A DNA stretch of 64,000 nt, from contig SDAL01000001.1 in the NCBI GenBank assembly GCA_004153385.1, positions 1,941,492 to 2,005,491 on the forward strand, read 5' to 3'. Origin of the DNA: Paracoccaceae bacterium (lineage in GTDB: Bacteria > Pseudomonadota > Alphaproteobacteria > Rhodobacterales > Rhodobacteraceae). Below are positions 18,560-26,455 of the stretch, piece by piece; positions within the stretch are counted from its first letter, which is position 1; each line of letters starts with the position of its first letter. The notes beneath the pieces are model-generated. The model searched no databases. It had not been told where the DNA came from and was given only the letters and a program-made list of their open reading frames with translations. Made by a program: the position numbers and the translations under genes.

Positions 18560-19213
18560 TCACGCGATCTGCTGGCCGGTTTTCTCCCAGTCGGACATGG
18601 ACTGGCCCAGCTGCTCATCGGTCAACGGGTGCTGCACCATCGCCTTGATAACCTCGGGCGGTGCCGTCACCACATCGGCCCCGTTTCTGGCACATTCCGA
18701 TATATGATTGACCGACCGGATCGAGGCTGCAAGAATCTCTGTCTTCATGTCGTAGTTTTCATAAACCGTGCGGATATTCTTGATAAGCTGCATACCGTCC
18801 ATACTTTCATCTTCCAGCTGGGCGATGAAAGGCGAGACGAAAGTTGCGCCCGCTTTGGCAGCCAGAAGGGCCTGGTTGACTGTAAAACAAAACGTGACAT
18901 TGACCATCTGCCCTTCGGATGCAAACGCCCTGCATGCGGTCAGCCCCTCCCAGGTCATCGGCACATTGATCGCGATATTAGGAGCAATCTTGGCAAGTTT
19001 CAGACCTTCTTCGATCATCGCCTTGGCGTCGATGGCCATGACCTGGATCGAGACAGGTCCGGGCACCGTTTCGCAAAGTTCCTTCGTAACGTCGAAGACA
19101 TCACGGCCGGATTTCAGGATCAGTGACGGGTTGGTAGTCGCACCCTCGACCATGCCCAGTTCCTTTAGGTCCCTGATGGCGGTGATGTCAGCTGTGTCGA
19201 CGAAGAATTTCAT
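18560..19213 (-). CDS. Transaldolase/fructose-6-phosphate aldolase-family protein lacking the Schiff-base Lys
   Basis: The 217-aa product is a full-length small-transaldolase homologue. [46 protein letters not shown] and [11 protein letters not shown] are all in place. The catalytic lysine, expected as VKVP or IKIP at about residue 86, is replaced: the segment reads [11 protein letters not shown] with codon AAT for Asn. The rest of the barrel is intact, so it is not an obvious pseudogene. ATG 19213 follows AGGAG. Normal members interconvert sugar phosphates; this one may be catalytically altered or inactive, or the base may be an error. I therefore give no gene symbol. Confidence 0.85.
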   Translation of the reverse strand: MKFFVDTADITAIRDLKELGMVEGATTNPSLILKSGRDVFDVTKELCETVPGPVSIQVMAIDAKAMIEEGLKLAKIAPNIAINVPMTWEGLTACRAFASEGQMVNVTFCFTVNQALLAAKAGATFVSPFIAQLEDESMDGMQLIKNIRTVYENYDMKTEILAASIRSVNHISECARNGADVVTAPPEVIKAMVQHPLTDEQLGQSMSDWEKTGQQIA

Positions 19214-19477
19214 CCATGTTCTCCTGATGAGAATTGCTGCTATTGCTACTGCAAGCGCCAGATACAACATAGGCGCAACAAGGTGGACGACCATGCAATC
19301 AAGACAGATTTCTTATCCGAAGGCTGGCGCCAGACGCGCGCAGGCAGGCACGGGCCTGCAAAACACCTCTGACTTGCCGAATGATCCAGCCCTGCCATAC
19401 GGGCAAACCATACAAGACACACGGGGTCGTCCCCCATCGCTCGCACAGTCTGACACCGTCCTCGCTGGGAGCGTTTG

Positions 19478-21667
19478 ATGCAAGGCACCGAACGATATGC
19501 CCCCGGCGCGCGCATCGCTGTGTTGACGAGTGAGCCGATTGGCCGCCCGCTCGATTATCTGGCCCCCGAAGACGGTTGCGAAGACGGCGCGTTCGTGCTG
19601 GTGCCGCTTGGTCCGCGCAAGGTACTGGGCGTGGTCTGGGGGGCGGGCGACGGTACCTTTGACATCAAGCGATTGCGCCGCGTTCTGCAAGTGCTGGACG
19701 TGCCGCCGATGCGCCGCGAGATGCAGCAGTTTTTGCAGCGTATGGCCGATTACACCATGACGCCCCTGCCGCAGGTGCTCAGGCTGGCCACCCGCGCGCC
19801 GGGTCTGTTCGATGCACCGGGAACCCGCAAGATCTACCGGCTGGGCGCAGGCACGCCCGAGCGGATGACCGACGCCCGCACCCGTGTGCTGGAGGTGCTG
19901 GCCGACCACGGCGGGGCCGGTTTCCAGCTGGGCGAGTTGGCCGCGCTTGCCTCGGTCAGCACGCAAGTCGTCAAGGGGCTGGCCAAATCGGGCGCGGTGC
20001 TGGAGGCCGATGTGCCCCGCGATGCGCCGTTTTTGCGGCTGGATCCCGCACGCCCCAGCAAAACGCTGTCGGCCGAGCAGGCACAGGCGACCGATCAGCT
20101 GCGCGCGGGCGCGGGCCAGTTCGCACCGGTTCTTTTGAAAGGTGTCACAGGGTCCGGCAAAACCGAAGTGTATCTGGAGGCTGTCGCGGAGTGTCTTCGC
20201 CAAGGTCGTCAAGCGCTGGTGCTGCTGCCTGAAATCGCGCTGTCATCGGAGTTTTTGTCACGGGTGGAGGCCCGCTTCGGGGCCCTGCCCGGTGAATGGC
20301 ATTCCGGCGTCACCCAGACCGAACGCCGCCGCTTGTGGAAAGCCTGTGGCTCGGGCGAGGCGCAAATGGTGGTGGGCGCACGCTCGGCACTGTTTTTGCC
20401 GTTCCGCGATCTGGGCCTGATCGTGGTCGATGAAGAACACGATACCTCCTACAAACAGGAGGAAGGCGCACTTTACAATGCGCGCGATATGGCCGTGCTC
20501 AGAGCGTCTATCTGTGGCGCGCAGGTGGTGCTGGCCTCGGCCACACCATCGCTTGAAACATGGGCCAATGCCGAAAGCGGCAAATACGCACGGTTGAACC
20601 TGAACGCCCGCTACGGTGTGTCAGAGATGCCGCAGATGCAATCCATCGACATGCGCGACGAAAGCATCGAAAGCAATCACTGGATCGGACCCACGCTTGT
20701 GGGCGAGGTCACCAAACGTATCCAGCGCGGCGAACAGGCGATGCTGTTTTTGAACCGGCGCGGCTATGCGCCCGTGACCATCTGCAGGGCCTGCGGCCAT
20801 CAGATCGGCTGCGATCACTGCGATGCGCGCATGGTTGAACACAGGTTTCAAAAGCAGCTGGTCTGCCATCAATGTGGCGAGACAAAACCCATCCCCACCA
20901 CCTGCCCCAGCTGTAAGGTGGAAGGCAAACTTGCCCCCGTAGGCCCCGGTGTGGAGCGGCTGGCCGAAGAGGTCCGCGAACGGTTCCCCGACAGCCGTCT
21001 GGCCGTGCTGTCTTCCGATCTGTTCGCCTCGGCGCGGGCGCTGAAGGAAACGATCGCCCAGATCGCGGGCGGGGGTGCGGATATCATCATCGGCACACAG
21101 ATCGTGGCCAAGGGGCATAACTTTCCGAACCTGACGCTTGTGGGGGTGATCGATGCAGATCTGGGCTTGCAAGGATCGGACCTGCGCGCGGCAGAGCGCA
21201 CCTTCCAGCTGATGCGCCAGGTTGCAGGGCGCGCCGGGCGCGCGGAGGCGAAAGGGATCGCCCTTTTGCAAAGCTACCAGCCGGAGCATCCTGTCATCCG
21301 CGCCATCCTCGGCGGGGACGAAGAAGCCTTCTGGCGCGCCGAGGCCGCCCAGCGGCAATCACAATCCGTCCCCCCCTATGGCCGGATGGCGGGGATCATC
21401 CTTTCGGGACCGGACCTGAAACCCCTTTTCGATATTGGCGAGGTTCTGGCACGCCAGTCACAGCCCTTGCGCGACATCGGCGCGATGATTTTCGGGCCAG
21501 CCCCTGCCCCCGTGGCCCGTGTTCGGGGCCGCTACAGGGTCAGGCTGCTGGTGAAGGCCGATAAGAAAGCACCGCTACAGCCCGCCTTGGCCAGATGGGT
21601 GGAGCAGTTGCGGCTGCCCAATAACGTCAGGCTGGCCATCGACATCGACCCGCAAAGCTTCATGTAA
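19478..21667 (+). CDS. priA: Primosomal replication-restart helicase PriA
   Basis: PriA reloads the replisome at stalled forks. The 729-aa protein shows the N-terminal 3'-DNA-binding domain (DYLAPEDG, GPRKVLGVVW) and Walker A GVTGSGKTEVY (about 226-236). It also has LLPEIALSSEF, the DEEH box and eight zinc-binding Cys in the insertion CRACGHQIGCDHC through CPSC (about 435-475). Helicase motifs V-VI (GTQIVAKGHNFPNLTLVG, QVAGRAGRAE) complete it. ATG 19478 has GGGAG at good spacing. It is divergent from the transaldolase homologue. Confidence 0.97.
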   Translation: MQGTERYAPGARIAVLTSEPIGRPLDYLAPEDGCEDGAFVLVPLGPRKVLGVVWGAGDGTFDIKRLRRVLQVLDVPPMRREMQQFLQRMADYTMTPLPQVLRLATRAPGLFDAPGTRKIYRLGAGTPERMTDARTRVLEVLADHGGAGFQLGELAALASVSTQVVKGLAKSGAVLEADVPRDAPFLRLDPARPSKTLSAEQAQATDQLRAGAGQFAPVLLKGVTGSGKTEVYLEAVAECLRQGRQALVLLPEIALSSEFLSRVEARFGALPGEWHSGVTQTERRRLWKACGSGEAQMVVGARSALFLPFRDLGLIVVDEEHDTSYKQEEGALYNARDMAVLRASICGAQVVLASATPSLETWANAESGKYARLNLNARYGVSEMPQMQSIDMRDESIESNHWIGPTLVGEVTKRIQRGEQAMLFLNRRGYAPVTICRACGHQIGCDHCDARMVEHRFQKQLVCHQCGETKPIPTTCPSCKVEGKLAPVGPGVERLAEEVRERFPDSRLAVLSSDLFASARALKETIAQIAGGGADIIIGTQIVAKGHNFPNLTLVGVIDADLGLQGSDLRAAERTFQLMRQVAGRAGRAEAKGIALLQSYQPEHPVIRAILGGDEEAFWRAEAAQRQSQSVPPYGRMAGIILSGPDLKPLFDIGEVLARQSQPLRDIGAMIFGPAPAPVARVRGRYRVRLLVKADKKAPLQPALARWVEQLRLPNNVRLAIDIDPQSFM

Positions 21668-21683
21668 GCGGTGCCGCGTCAGA

Positions 21684-21705
21684 CCGCCCCCCTTGCAAGG
21701 GGCGG
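21684..21705. terminator. Hairpin between convergent priA and GST genes
   Basis: CCGCCCCCCTTGCAAGGGGCGG folds into a GC-rich stem with a short bulge. It lies 17 bases after the priA stop and 15 bases before the end of the convergent gene. No long T-run, so termination may be only partly intrinsic. Confidence 0.45.
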
Positions 21706-21720
21706 CCAGATACGGATGAC

Positions 21721-22710
21721 TTACCGGCGTGTTTGTGCGCGTGCCGCCTCGGCCCAGATCCGTGCACTGTCTTCAGGCAAAGCCGGTACGATACCCACCG
21801 GATTGACCCGCTCGATCGCATAATACCCCGCGATCACATGGCCCAGATCAACCGTTTCGACCACCCCCGGCACATTCAACACCCGCACCATATGCGCATA
21901 AAGCGCGGGATAGTCGCGCAGCAGGCGACGGTTGCATTTGAACAGCCCGTGATAGGCCACATCGAACCGGATTGAGGTCACGAAAATACGGACATCCGTT
22001 TCGGTCATCCTGTCACCGAAATAGAACGCGCGTCCGTCCGACAAAACGGCCTCCATCTGGTCCATCTCGTCGAAAATATCCGCAACGGCCTCGTCATAGG
22101 CGGATTGGGTGCTGGCAAATCCGGCCTGATACACGCCGTTATTGTAGCGGCGGTAGATGCGTTTGTTGGCCTGATCGATATCGGAGGCAAGATCATCGGG
22201 GTAAAGGCGCAGATCGGACGGCACGATCCCCTCGAAGGCCGTATCGAACATCCGCAGGATATCGGCACTTTCGTTGCTCACCATCTGCTCGGTCTGCATG
22301 TCCCACAGCACGGGCACAGTCGCGCGGCCCGACACATGTGGATCGGCACGGGTATAGAGTTCATGCAGGTAGCTTGCACTATAAAGCGGATCGGCATCCG
22401 CCCCCGCAAAACCGCCGAACTGCCACCCCTGCGGCCCGATCTGGGGGGCAAGAACGGTGACAGGTATGATATCCTCAAGGCCCTTGAGACGGCGCGCCAT
22501 CAATGTGCGGGAGGCCCAAGGGCAAATCAGCGCCACATACAGCCGGTATCGTCCGGCCTCAGCGGCAAAGCCCCCTTGCCCTGTGGGGCCTGCGCGCCCG
22601 TCCGGCGTGATCCAGTTCCGAAATTCGGATGTCTGCCGGACAAAGCGGCCCTTGTCATCGGCCTTTTGGACCGGCTGCCACTCTTTGGTCCATGTTCCGT
22701 CAACCAGCAT
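21721..22710 (-). CDS. Glutathionyl-hydroquinone reductase (Xi-class GST)
   Basis: A 329-aa Xi-class glutathione transferase (PcpF/YqjG/ECM4 type), which reduces glutathionyl-hydroquinones with GSH. The diagnostic CPWASRTLMAR motif with catalytic Cys is near residue 63. PVLWD plus NESADILRMFD form the rest of the thioredoxin-like half, and the alpha-helical half has RRYNNGVYQAGFA and the ETDVRIFVTSIRFD block. It lies 18 bases after the VOC gene and last in the DoxX-VOC-GST series, which suggests a role in handling quinones from aromatic-ring oxidation. Confidence 0.92.
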   Translation of the reverse strand: MLVDGTWTKEWQPVQKADDKGRFVRQTSEFRNWITPDGRAGPTGQGGFAAEAGRYRLYVALICPWASRTLMARRLKGLEDIIPVTVLAPQIGPQGWQFGGFAGADADPLYSASYLHELYTRADPHVSGRATVPVLWDMQTEQMVSNESADILRMFDTAFEGIVPSDLRLYPDDLASDIDQANKRIYRRYNNGVYQAGFASTQSAYDEAVADIFDEMDQMEAVLSDGRAFYFGDRMTETDVRIFVTSIRFDVAYHGLFKCNRRLLRDYPALYAHMVRVLNVPGVVETVDLGHVIAGYYAIERVNPVGIVPALPEDSARIWAEAARAQTRR

Positions 22711-22728
22711 GAACGCCTCCCCCTCGGT

Positions 22729-23532
22729 TCAATGTGCCTTCAAGGTAAACTCCAACCCCCACGGGTCAACCAAAGGCGTGTGTGTGCGGGCGCGCAGGTC
22801 CTCTCGCATGGCGCAAGACATGCGCAGGGCCACATGGCTCAATCCCGTGGCCGGCATGGATTTCGGCCCCGCCCCGCGACTGTACCAGACGTTTGTCGCG
22901 ATATGATGGTGGTAGCCGTTCCAGCCGAAGAACTGCACGCCCCTGTCGCCTGTGGTGCGCTGAAGGCCCAGATGCTGGGTATAGAACGCAATCGCGGGAT
23001 CAATCGCGCCCACTTGCAAATGCACATGGCCCACAACCGTATGCGCAGGCGCCCCCTGCCACGGGCCGGTGTTCGCCCGTTCCAGATCCGCCATATCAAG
23101 CGGCTGCGTGGTCATCTGCACTTGGCCCGCGTGCCAGACCCAGTCCGTACCGGGACGGTCGGCATATACCTCGATGCCATTGCCCTCTGGGTCGGACAGA
23201 TAGAACGCCTCGCTCACCAGATGGTCCGCAGCGCCCTGCACCGCGATGCCTTTGGCACGCATATGCCCGATCCAAGCGGCCAGATCGGCCCGTGTCGGCA
23301 GCAAGAACGCGGTGTGGAACAACCCCGGCTCAAACGAACTGGCGCGGCGCGCCGATGGGTCGGCACGCAGGGCCACCAGCAGCGTGCCCCCCGCGCCATA
23401 TCCGGCCTCGGTGCCAGTGTGATACAGACGCTCAAGCCCCAGAGCCTGTTCGTAAAACGCGCCCGTGGTAGGCAGATCATGCACGACCAGCGTCACATGA
23501 TCGATACCGACCGGTGAAATCATCTGTGACAT
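22729..23532 (-). CDS. VOC-superfamily, CatE-like ring-cleavage dioxygenase
   Basis: A 267-aa two-module vicinal-oxygen-chelate protein. Module 1 has IDHVTLVV (His), FHTAFLLP (His) and GIEVYAD (Glu), the usual metal triad. Module 2 has GHVHLQVG, the His cluster in GYHHHIA and GLEFTLK. This layout matches CatE-type catechol-2,3-dioxygenases that act on quinol-like compounds. ATG 23532 has AGGAG 9 bases upstream; an ATG three codons on is also possible. Between the DoxX and GST genes on the same strand, it is probably a member of a three-gene operon. The substrate is unknown. Confidence 0.85.
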   Translation of the reverse strand: MSQMISPVGIDHVTLVVHDLPTTGAFYEQALGLERLYHTGTEAGYGAGGTLLVALRADPSARRASSFEPGLFHTAFLLPTRADLAAWIGHMRAKGIAVQGAADHLVSEAFYLSDPEGNGIEVYADRPGTDWVWHAGQVQMTTQPLDMADLERANTGPWQGAPAHTVVGHVHLQVGAIDPAIAFYTQHLGLQRTTGDRGVQFFGWNGYHHHIATNVWYSRGAGPKSMPATGLSHVALRMSCAMREDLRARTHTPLVDPWGLEFTLKAH

Positions 23533-23596
23533 AATGGCATTCTCCTGTTGAGGGACGCGTCTCGTCGCGCCTGATCTGTGGCCGAGCGATCGCCGC

Positions 23597-24046
23597 TCAA
23601 GCCCGCCCGATGAAACGCCCCAGTATGCGGCTGGGCAGCAGGGCCTTGGGTCCGTCGCCCAGCAGCGCAATGGCCGCCATCACCGCAGCCCACATCACCG
23701 GATATTCCCAGCCACCGCCCGCGTTTGAAAAGCTGAAACCGTTTGGCACATGCGCCATCAGCGCCGCGCCTAAAAGCACAGGCACCATCAGCGCTGCCAC
23801 CACACGTGGAAAAATCCCCAACACCAAGGCGATACCGCCTGCCAGTTCCACCATCATCGTGGCCACACCCATCCACCCGGGCAAGCCGAGCGAGGTGAAA
23901 TACCCCATGGTGCCGGTGGGTGTGAACACCACAAGCTTGATCAGCCCGTGGGTGATAAACAGCGCCCCTGTCACCGCGCGCAGCACCAAAATGCCGACAC
24001 CCGCCAGATGCGGGTCTACGCTCTTTTCGTTTGCAAGTATCGTCAT
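23597..24046 (-). CDS. DoxX-family membrane protein
   Basis: A 149-aa protein with four predicted membrane helices (about 17-37, 55-75, 82-103, 118-138). Hallmarks of the DoxX/CatD/YphA group are visible: LRAVTGALFITHGLIKL, GYFTSLGLPGW, MMVELAGGIALVLGIFPR and AAALM-like small-residue runs. CatD-type members accompany CatE ring dioxygenases in Bacillus. ATG 24046 follows CGGAG. It is first in the minus-strand series and is divergent from a LysR gene 179 bases away. Confidence 0.88.
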   Translation of the reverse strand: MTILANEKSVDPHLAGVGILVLRAVTGALFITHGLIKLVVFTPTGTMGYFTSLGLPGWMGVATMMVELAGGIALVLGIFPRVVAALMVPVLLGAALMAHVPNGFSFSNAGGGWEYPVMWAAVMAAIALLGDGPKALLPSRILGRFIGRA

Positions 24047-24225
24047 CTCAATCTCCGTTATCGGGGAAGGCGGCTGCGCGATCCGCGCACCACCTTTGTT
24101 TGCCTCGACCTGCGGCAGGAAGATGCGCAGGCGGTATGGCCACAATATCGGGGGTTACCTTTATCAATGAAACGGTTATTATCCGGAAACACTCGGAACA
24201 TAATGTGCATAATGATAGGGCTGGT
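24047..24225. promoter_or_regulatory. Divergent control region of the LysR gene and DoxX operon
   Basis: 179 bases between divergent genes, locally AT-rich toward the LysR start. It holds a direct repeat CATAATG (24199-24205 and 24208-24214) and a TTATC...GGTTAT stretch at 24170-24180. In LysR systems such a region normally carries the shared operator; the exact site is not clear by eye. Confidence 0.5.
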
Positions 24226-25128
24226 ATGGATCTGACAGAGCAAATCAGGGCCTTCATCGCCACAGCCCAAACCGGTTCTTTTACAGCGGCAGGGCACAGG
24301 CTGGGTATCTCCAACAGGCTGACATCAAAATATGTGGCGGAACTGGAGGTCAGGCTTGGCACACGACTTATGCAGCGCACCACCCGCAAGATCGGGCTAA
24401 CCCCCGCCGGAGAGCGCTTGTTGGCGCGGGGTCCGGCCCTGATCGAGGGTCTGGACGATCTGCTGGACGAGGTAAGCGAGCAATCGCGCGGCTATTCCGG
24501 CACGATCAGGGTGTCCGCGCCCGTCACATTTGGCGAGATGTTCGTGGCCGATACACTGGCGCGTTTTGCCGCGCCGCATCCCGATCTGACGGTCGATCTG
24601 CATCTCTCGGATACGTTCGTCGATCTGGCGGCTGGCGGGATCGATCTGGCCTTCCGGATCGGGCAGTTGGGCGACAGCGCGCTGAAAGCCCGCCGCGTGG
24701 GCCATTTCGCGATGCGGATGGTCGCCGCGCCCGCCTACATAGATGCACGGGGCACGCCGCGCGATCTGGGCGACCTTACATCCCATGATTGCATTTTCGA
24801 CACCAATCACCGCAAGGTCCAGAAATGGCGCGTGGGCGCACAGGACGCGCCACACGATATCGCCATACAGGCGCGGTTCATGGTCAATAGCGGACGGGTG
24901 GCCCGCGATATGGCCATCGCGGGCAAGGGCATCGCCTATTGTCCGCAATTCATGGTCGAGACGGCCTTGGCAGACGGACGGCTGACCGGCGTTCTGCCCG
25001 ATCAGCCGTTTCCCGTAACAGACCTTCATCTGGTCTATCTTGACGGTGTTGCCCTGTCGCGAAAGCTGCGCGCATTGATGGATTTTTCAATCGCACAGAT
25101 GCGCGCCGAGTTGACATCGCTCGGGTAG
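24226..25128 (+). CDS. LysR-family transcriptional regulator
   Basis: The 300-aa protein has the winged HTH of LysR factors at residues 1-65 (FIATAQTGSFTAAGHRLGIS, then TSKYVAELEVRLGTRLMQRTTRKIGLTPAG). The two-lobe effector domain is at about 90-295 (GTIRVSAPVTFGEMFVA, LAFRIG, YCPQFMVETALADGRL). ATG 24226 fits the family start. The frame is open far upstream, but that part overlaps the divergent promoter region. Its position opposite the DoxX-VOC-GST genes makes it their likely regulator. It converges on the SDR gene with a 2-base gap. Confidence 0.93.
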   Translation: MDLTEQIRAFIATAQTGSFTAAGHRLGISNRLTSKYVAELEVRLGTRLMQRTTRKIGLTPAGERLLARGPALIEGLDDLLDEVSEQSRGYSGTIRVSAPVTFGEMFVADTLARFAAPHPDLTVDLHLSDTFVDLAAGGIDLAFRIGQLGDSALKARRVGHFAMRMVAAPAYIDARGTPRDLGDLTSHDCIFDTNHRKVQKWRVGAQDAPHDIAIQARFMVNSGRVARDMAIAGKGIAYCPQFMVETALADGRLTGVLPDQPFPVTDLHLVYLDGVALSRKLRALMDFSIAQMRAELTSLG

Positions 25129-25130
25129 GA

Positions 25131-25913
25131 TCAAACCTCGATAGAGCCTACCGATCCACCGTCCACGCGCCAGTTCGAGCCGCTGACAAAGCTCGCCCGT
25201 TCCGAGCATAACATCGCGATGACGGGGGCCACCTCTTCTGCCTTGCCACGGCGTTCCAGCTTCAGGAACGGGCGCTCTTCTTGAAGGAAGCTCTTGATCG
25301 CGTCCTCTTTCGACACGCCCAGTTCCTTGGCGCGTTTTTCCATCATCCCGTCCGTCATCGGGCTTTCGATAAAGGCGGGGGCCACGCAATTTGCCAGCAA
25401 TCCGGCCTTGCTGTGGGCCAGCGCGATCGATTTGGAGAAACTGAGCAATGCCGATTTCGCCGCGTTATAAACCGTCTCGTCGGCATAGGGTTGCGCGACA
25501 TTTTCGGACGTGACGAAGACCATCCGCCCCCATCCCCGATCCACCATCGCAGGCCCGATGTGGCGCGCCAGCCGCACGGCAGACAGAAAATCGATATTGA
25601 GCGCCTCTGACCAGTCCTCATCGCTCATGGTCAGCGGATCACCTTTCGCGCCGGTTACACCCGCGGCATGGACCCATATATCAAACGTCGTGCCAGCCTC
25701 GGCAATAAACGCCTCTGCGCCTTCGGTGGTGGACAGATCGGCGGCCACCGCCTTCGCCCCGAGCGGCCCTGCCACGGCGTCGAGCTTGTCCTGATCGATA
25801 TCGGTCAGCAGCAGCTCCACCCCTTCTTGCGACAAAACCTTCGCGGTTTCGTGGCCGATCCCGCCGCTTGCACCAGTGATAAGCGCGCGACGTCCCTTGA
25901 TTTGTAAATCCAT
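25131..25913 (-). CDS. Short-chain dehydrogenase/reductase (SDR)
   Basis: A 260-aa classical SDR oxidoreductase. Visible are the nucleotide motif TGASGGIG near residue 14 and DIDQDKLD after beta-2, which suggests an acidic NAD-type pocket. HAAGVTG stands in place of NNAG, and the catalytic block is VTSEN...YNAAK, with C-terminal SGSNWRVDGGS. ATG 25913 has AAGGA. The substrate cannot be read from sequence. It converges with the LysR gene. Confidence 0.9.
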   Translation of the reverse strand: MDLQIKGRRALITGASGGIGHETAKVLSQEGVELLLTDIDQDKLDAVAGPLGAKAVAADLSTTEGAEAFIAEAGTTFDIWVHAAGVTGAKGDPLTMSDEDWSEALNIDFLSAVRLARHIGPAMVDRGWGRMVFVTSENVAQPYADETVYNAAKSALLSFSKSIALAHSKAGLLANCVAPAFIESPMTDGMMEKRAKELGVSKEDAIKSFLQEERPFLKLERRGKAEEVAPVIAMLCSERASFVSGSNWRVDGGSVGSIEV

Positions 25914-26081
25914 GGAAGTTCCTTTCCAGACACTGGCCCGGCAATTGGCACTGCAAGGCCTTCTTGTGGCCATAACGCCGCAGCCCCGGTAGGTGGTTCC
26001 CCGGCACGCGGGCCAAGCGCCGCGCACACTCGTGCATAACACCGGATTGCGGTTTTTTGAGGCACCCCGTGCTGCGGCCCC

Positions 26082-26109
26082 TTGCGAATCCGGTGACGGT
26101 TTTCTATAT
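26082..26109 (+). promoter_or_regulatory. Predicted sigma-70-type promoter of ffs
   Basis: TTGCGA (26082-26087) and CTATAT (26104-26109) are separated by 16 bases (17 if TATATG is read as the -10), placing the start at about 26116-26118. This is where the SRP RNA helix begins. Confidence 0.65.
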
Positions 26110-26116
26110 GACGCCT

Positions 26117-26212
26117 CGAGAGACTGGCGCGGGCGAGCGCCTCGCCAACCCGGTCAGGTCCGGAAGGAAGCAGCCGCAACGAGCCCCGCTTGGGTCGCTG
26201 TCCAGTCTCTCA
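26117..26212 (+). ncRNA. ffs: Signal recognition particle RNA (4.5S, small bacterial type)
   Basis: The invariant apical domain GGTCAGGTCCGGAAGGAAGC, followed by AGCC, lies at 26151-26174. It includes the GGAA tetraloop and the asymmetric loops bound by Ffh. The closing helix pairs GAGAGACTGG (26118-26127) with CCAGTCTCTC (26202-26211). The size of about 96 nt is normal for the gammaproteobacterial/alphaproteobacterial form. The ffs-dnaX order is conserved widely. Confidence 0.95.
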
Positions 26213-26273
26213 CCCAACTCTCCTGCCCAGTTTTTCTACCGCATGGTGCGAATGTGCATGGCTGTGCCCCGGT

Positions 26274-26341
26274 CGTTGCCCCATGATGGTCGTTGCCCCA
26301 TGATGGCCGTTGCCCCATGATGGCCGTTGCCCCATGATGTC
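26274..26341. repeat. 17-bp tandem repeat, four copies
   Basis: Four head-to-tail copies of CGTTGCCCCATGATGGY occupy 26274-26290, 26291-26307, 26308-26324 and 26325-26341, with only terminal-base differences. Each copy contains CCCATGATGG. The array lies between ffs and dnaX, ending 114 bases before the dnaX ATG. No coding or known regulatory role is visible. Confidence 0.9.
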
Positions 26342-26455
26342 AGACGCGCGCCCGAATACGGAACGCGTATGTGCGGGCCGCACGCACGGGGGTGTGATGG
26401 TGCCTTTACGCGTGCCCCCGCAATGCCTAGATTACGCGCAACCAAAGGAGCCGCC

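Noticed and set aside
22105-23517. 470-aa plus-strand frame across two genes
   Set aside because: It crosses the GST and VOC genes on the other strand; both of those have clear catalytic motifs.
26274-26341. CRISPR-like array
   Set aside because: The repeats are directly adjacent 17-mers without spacers, and no cas gene is present.
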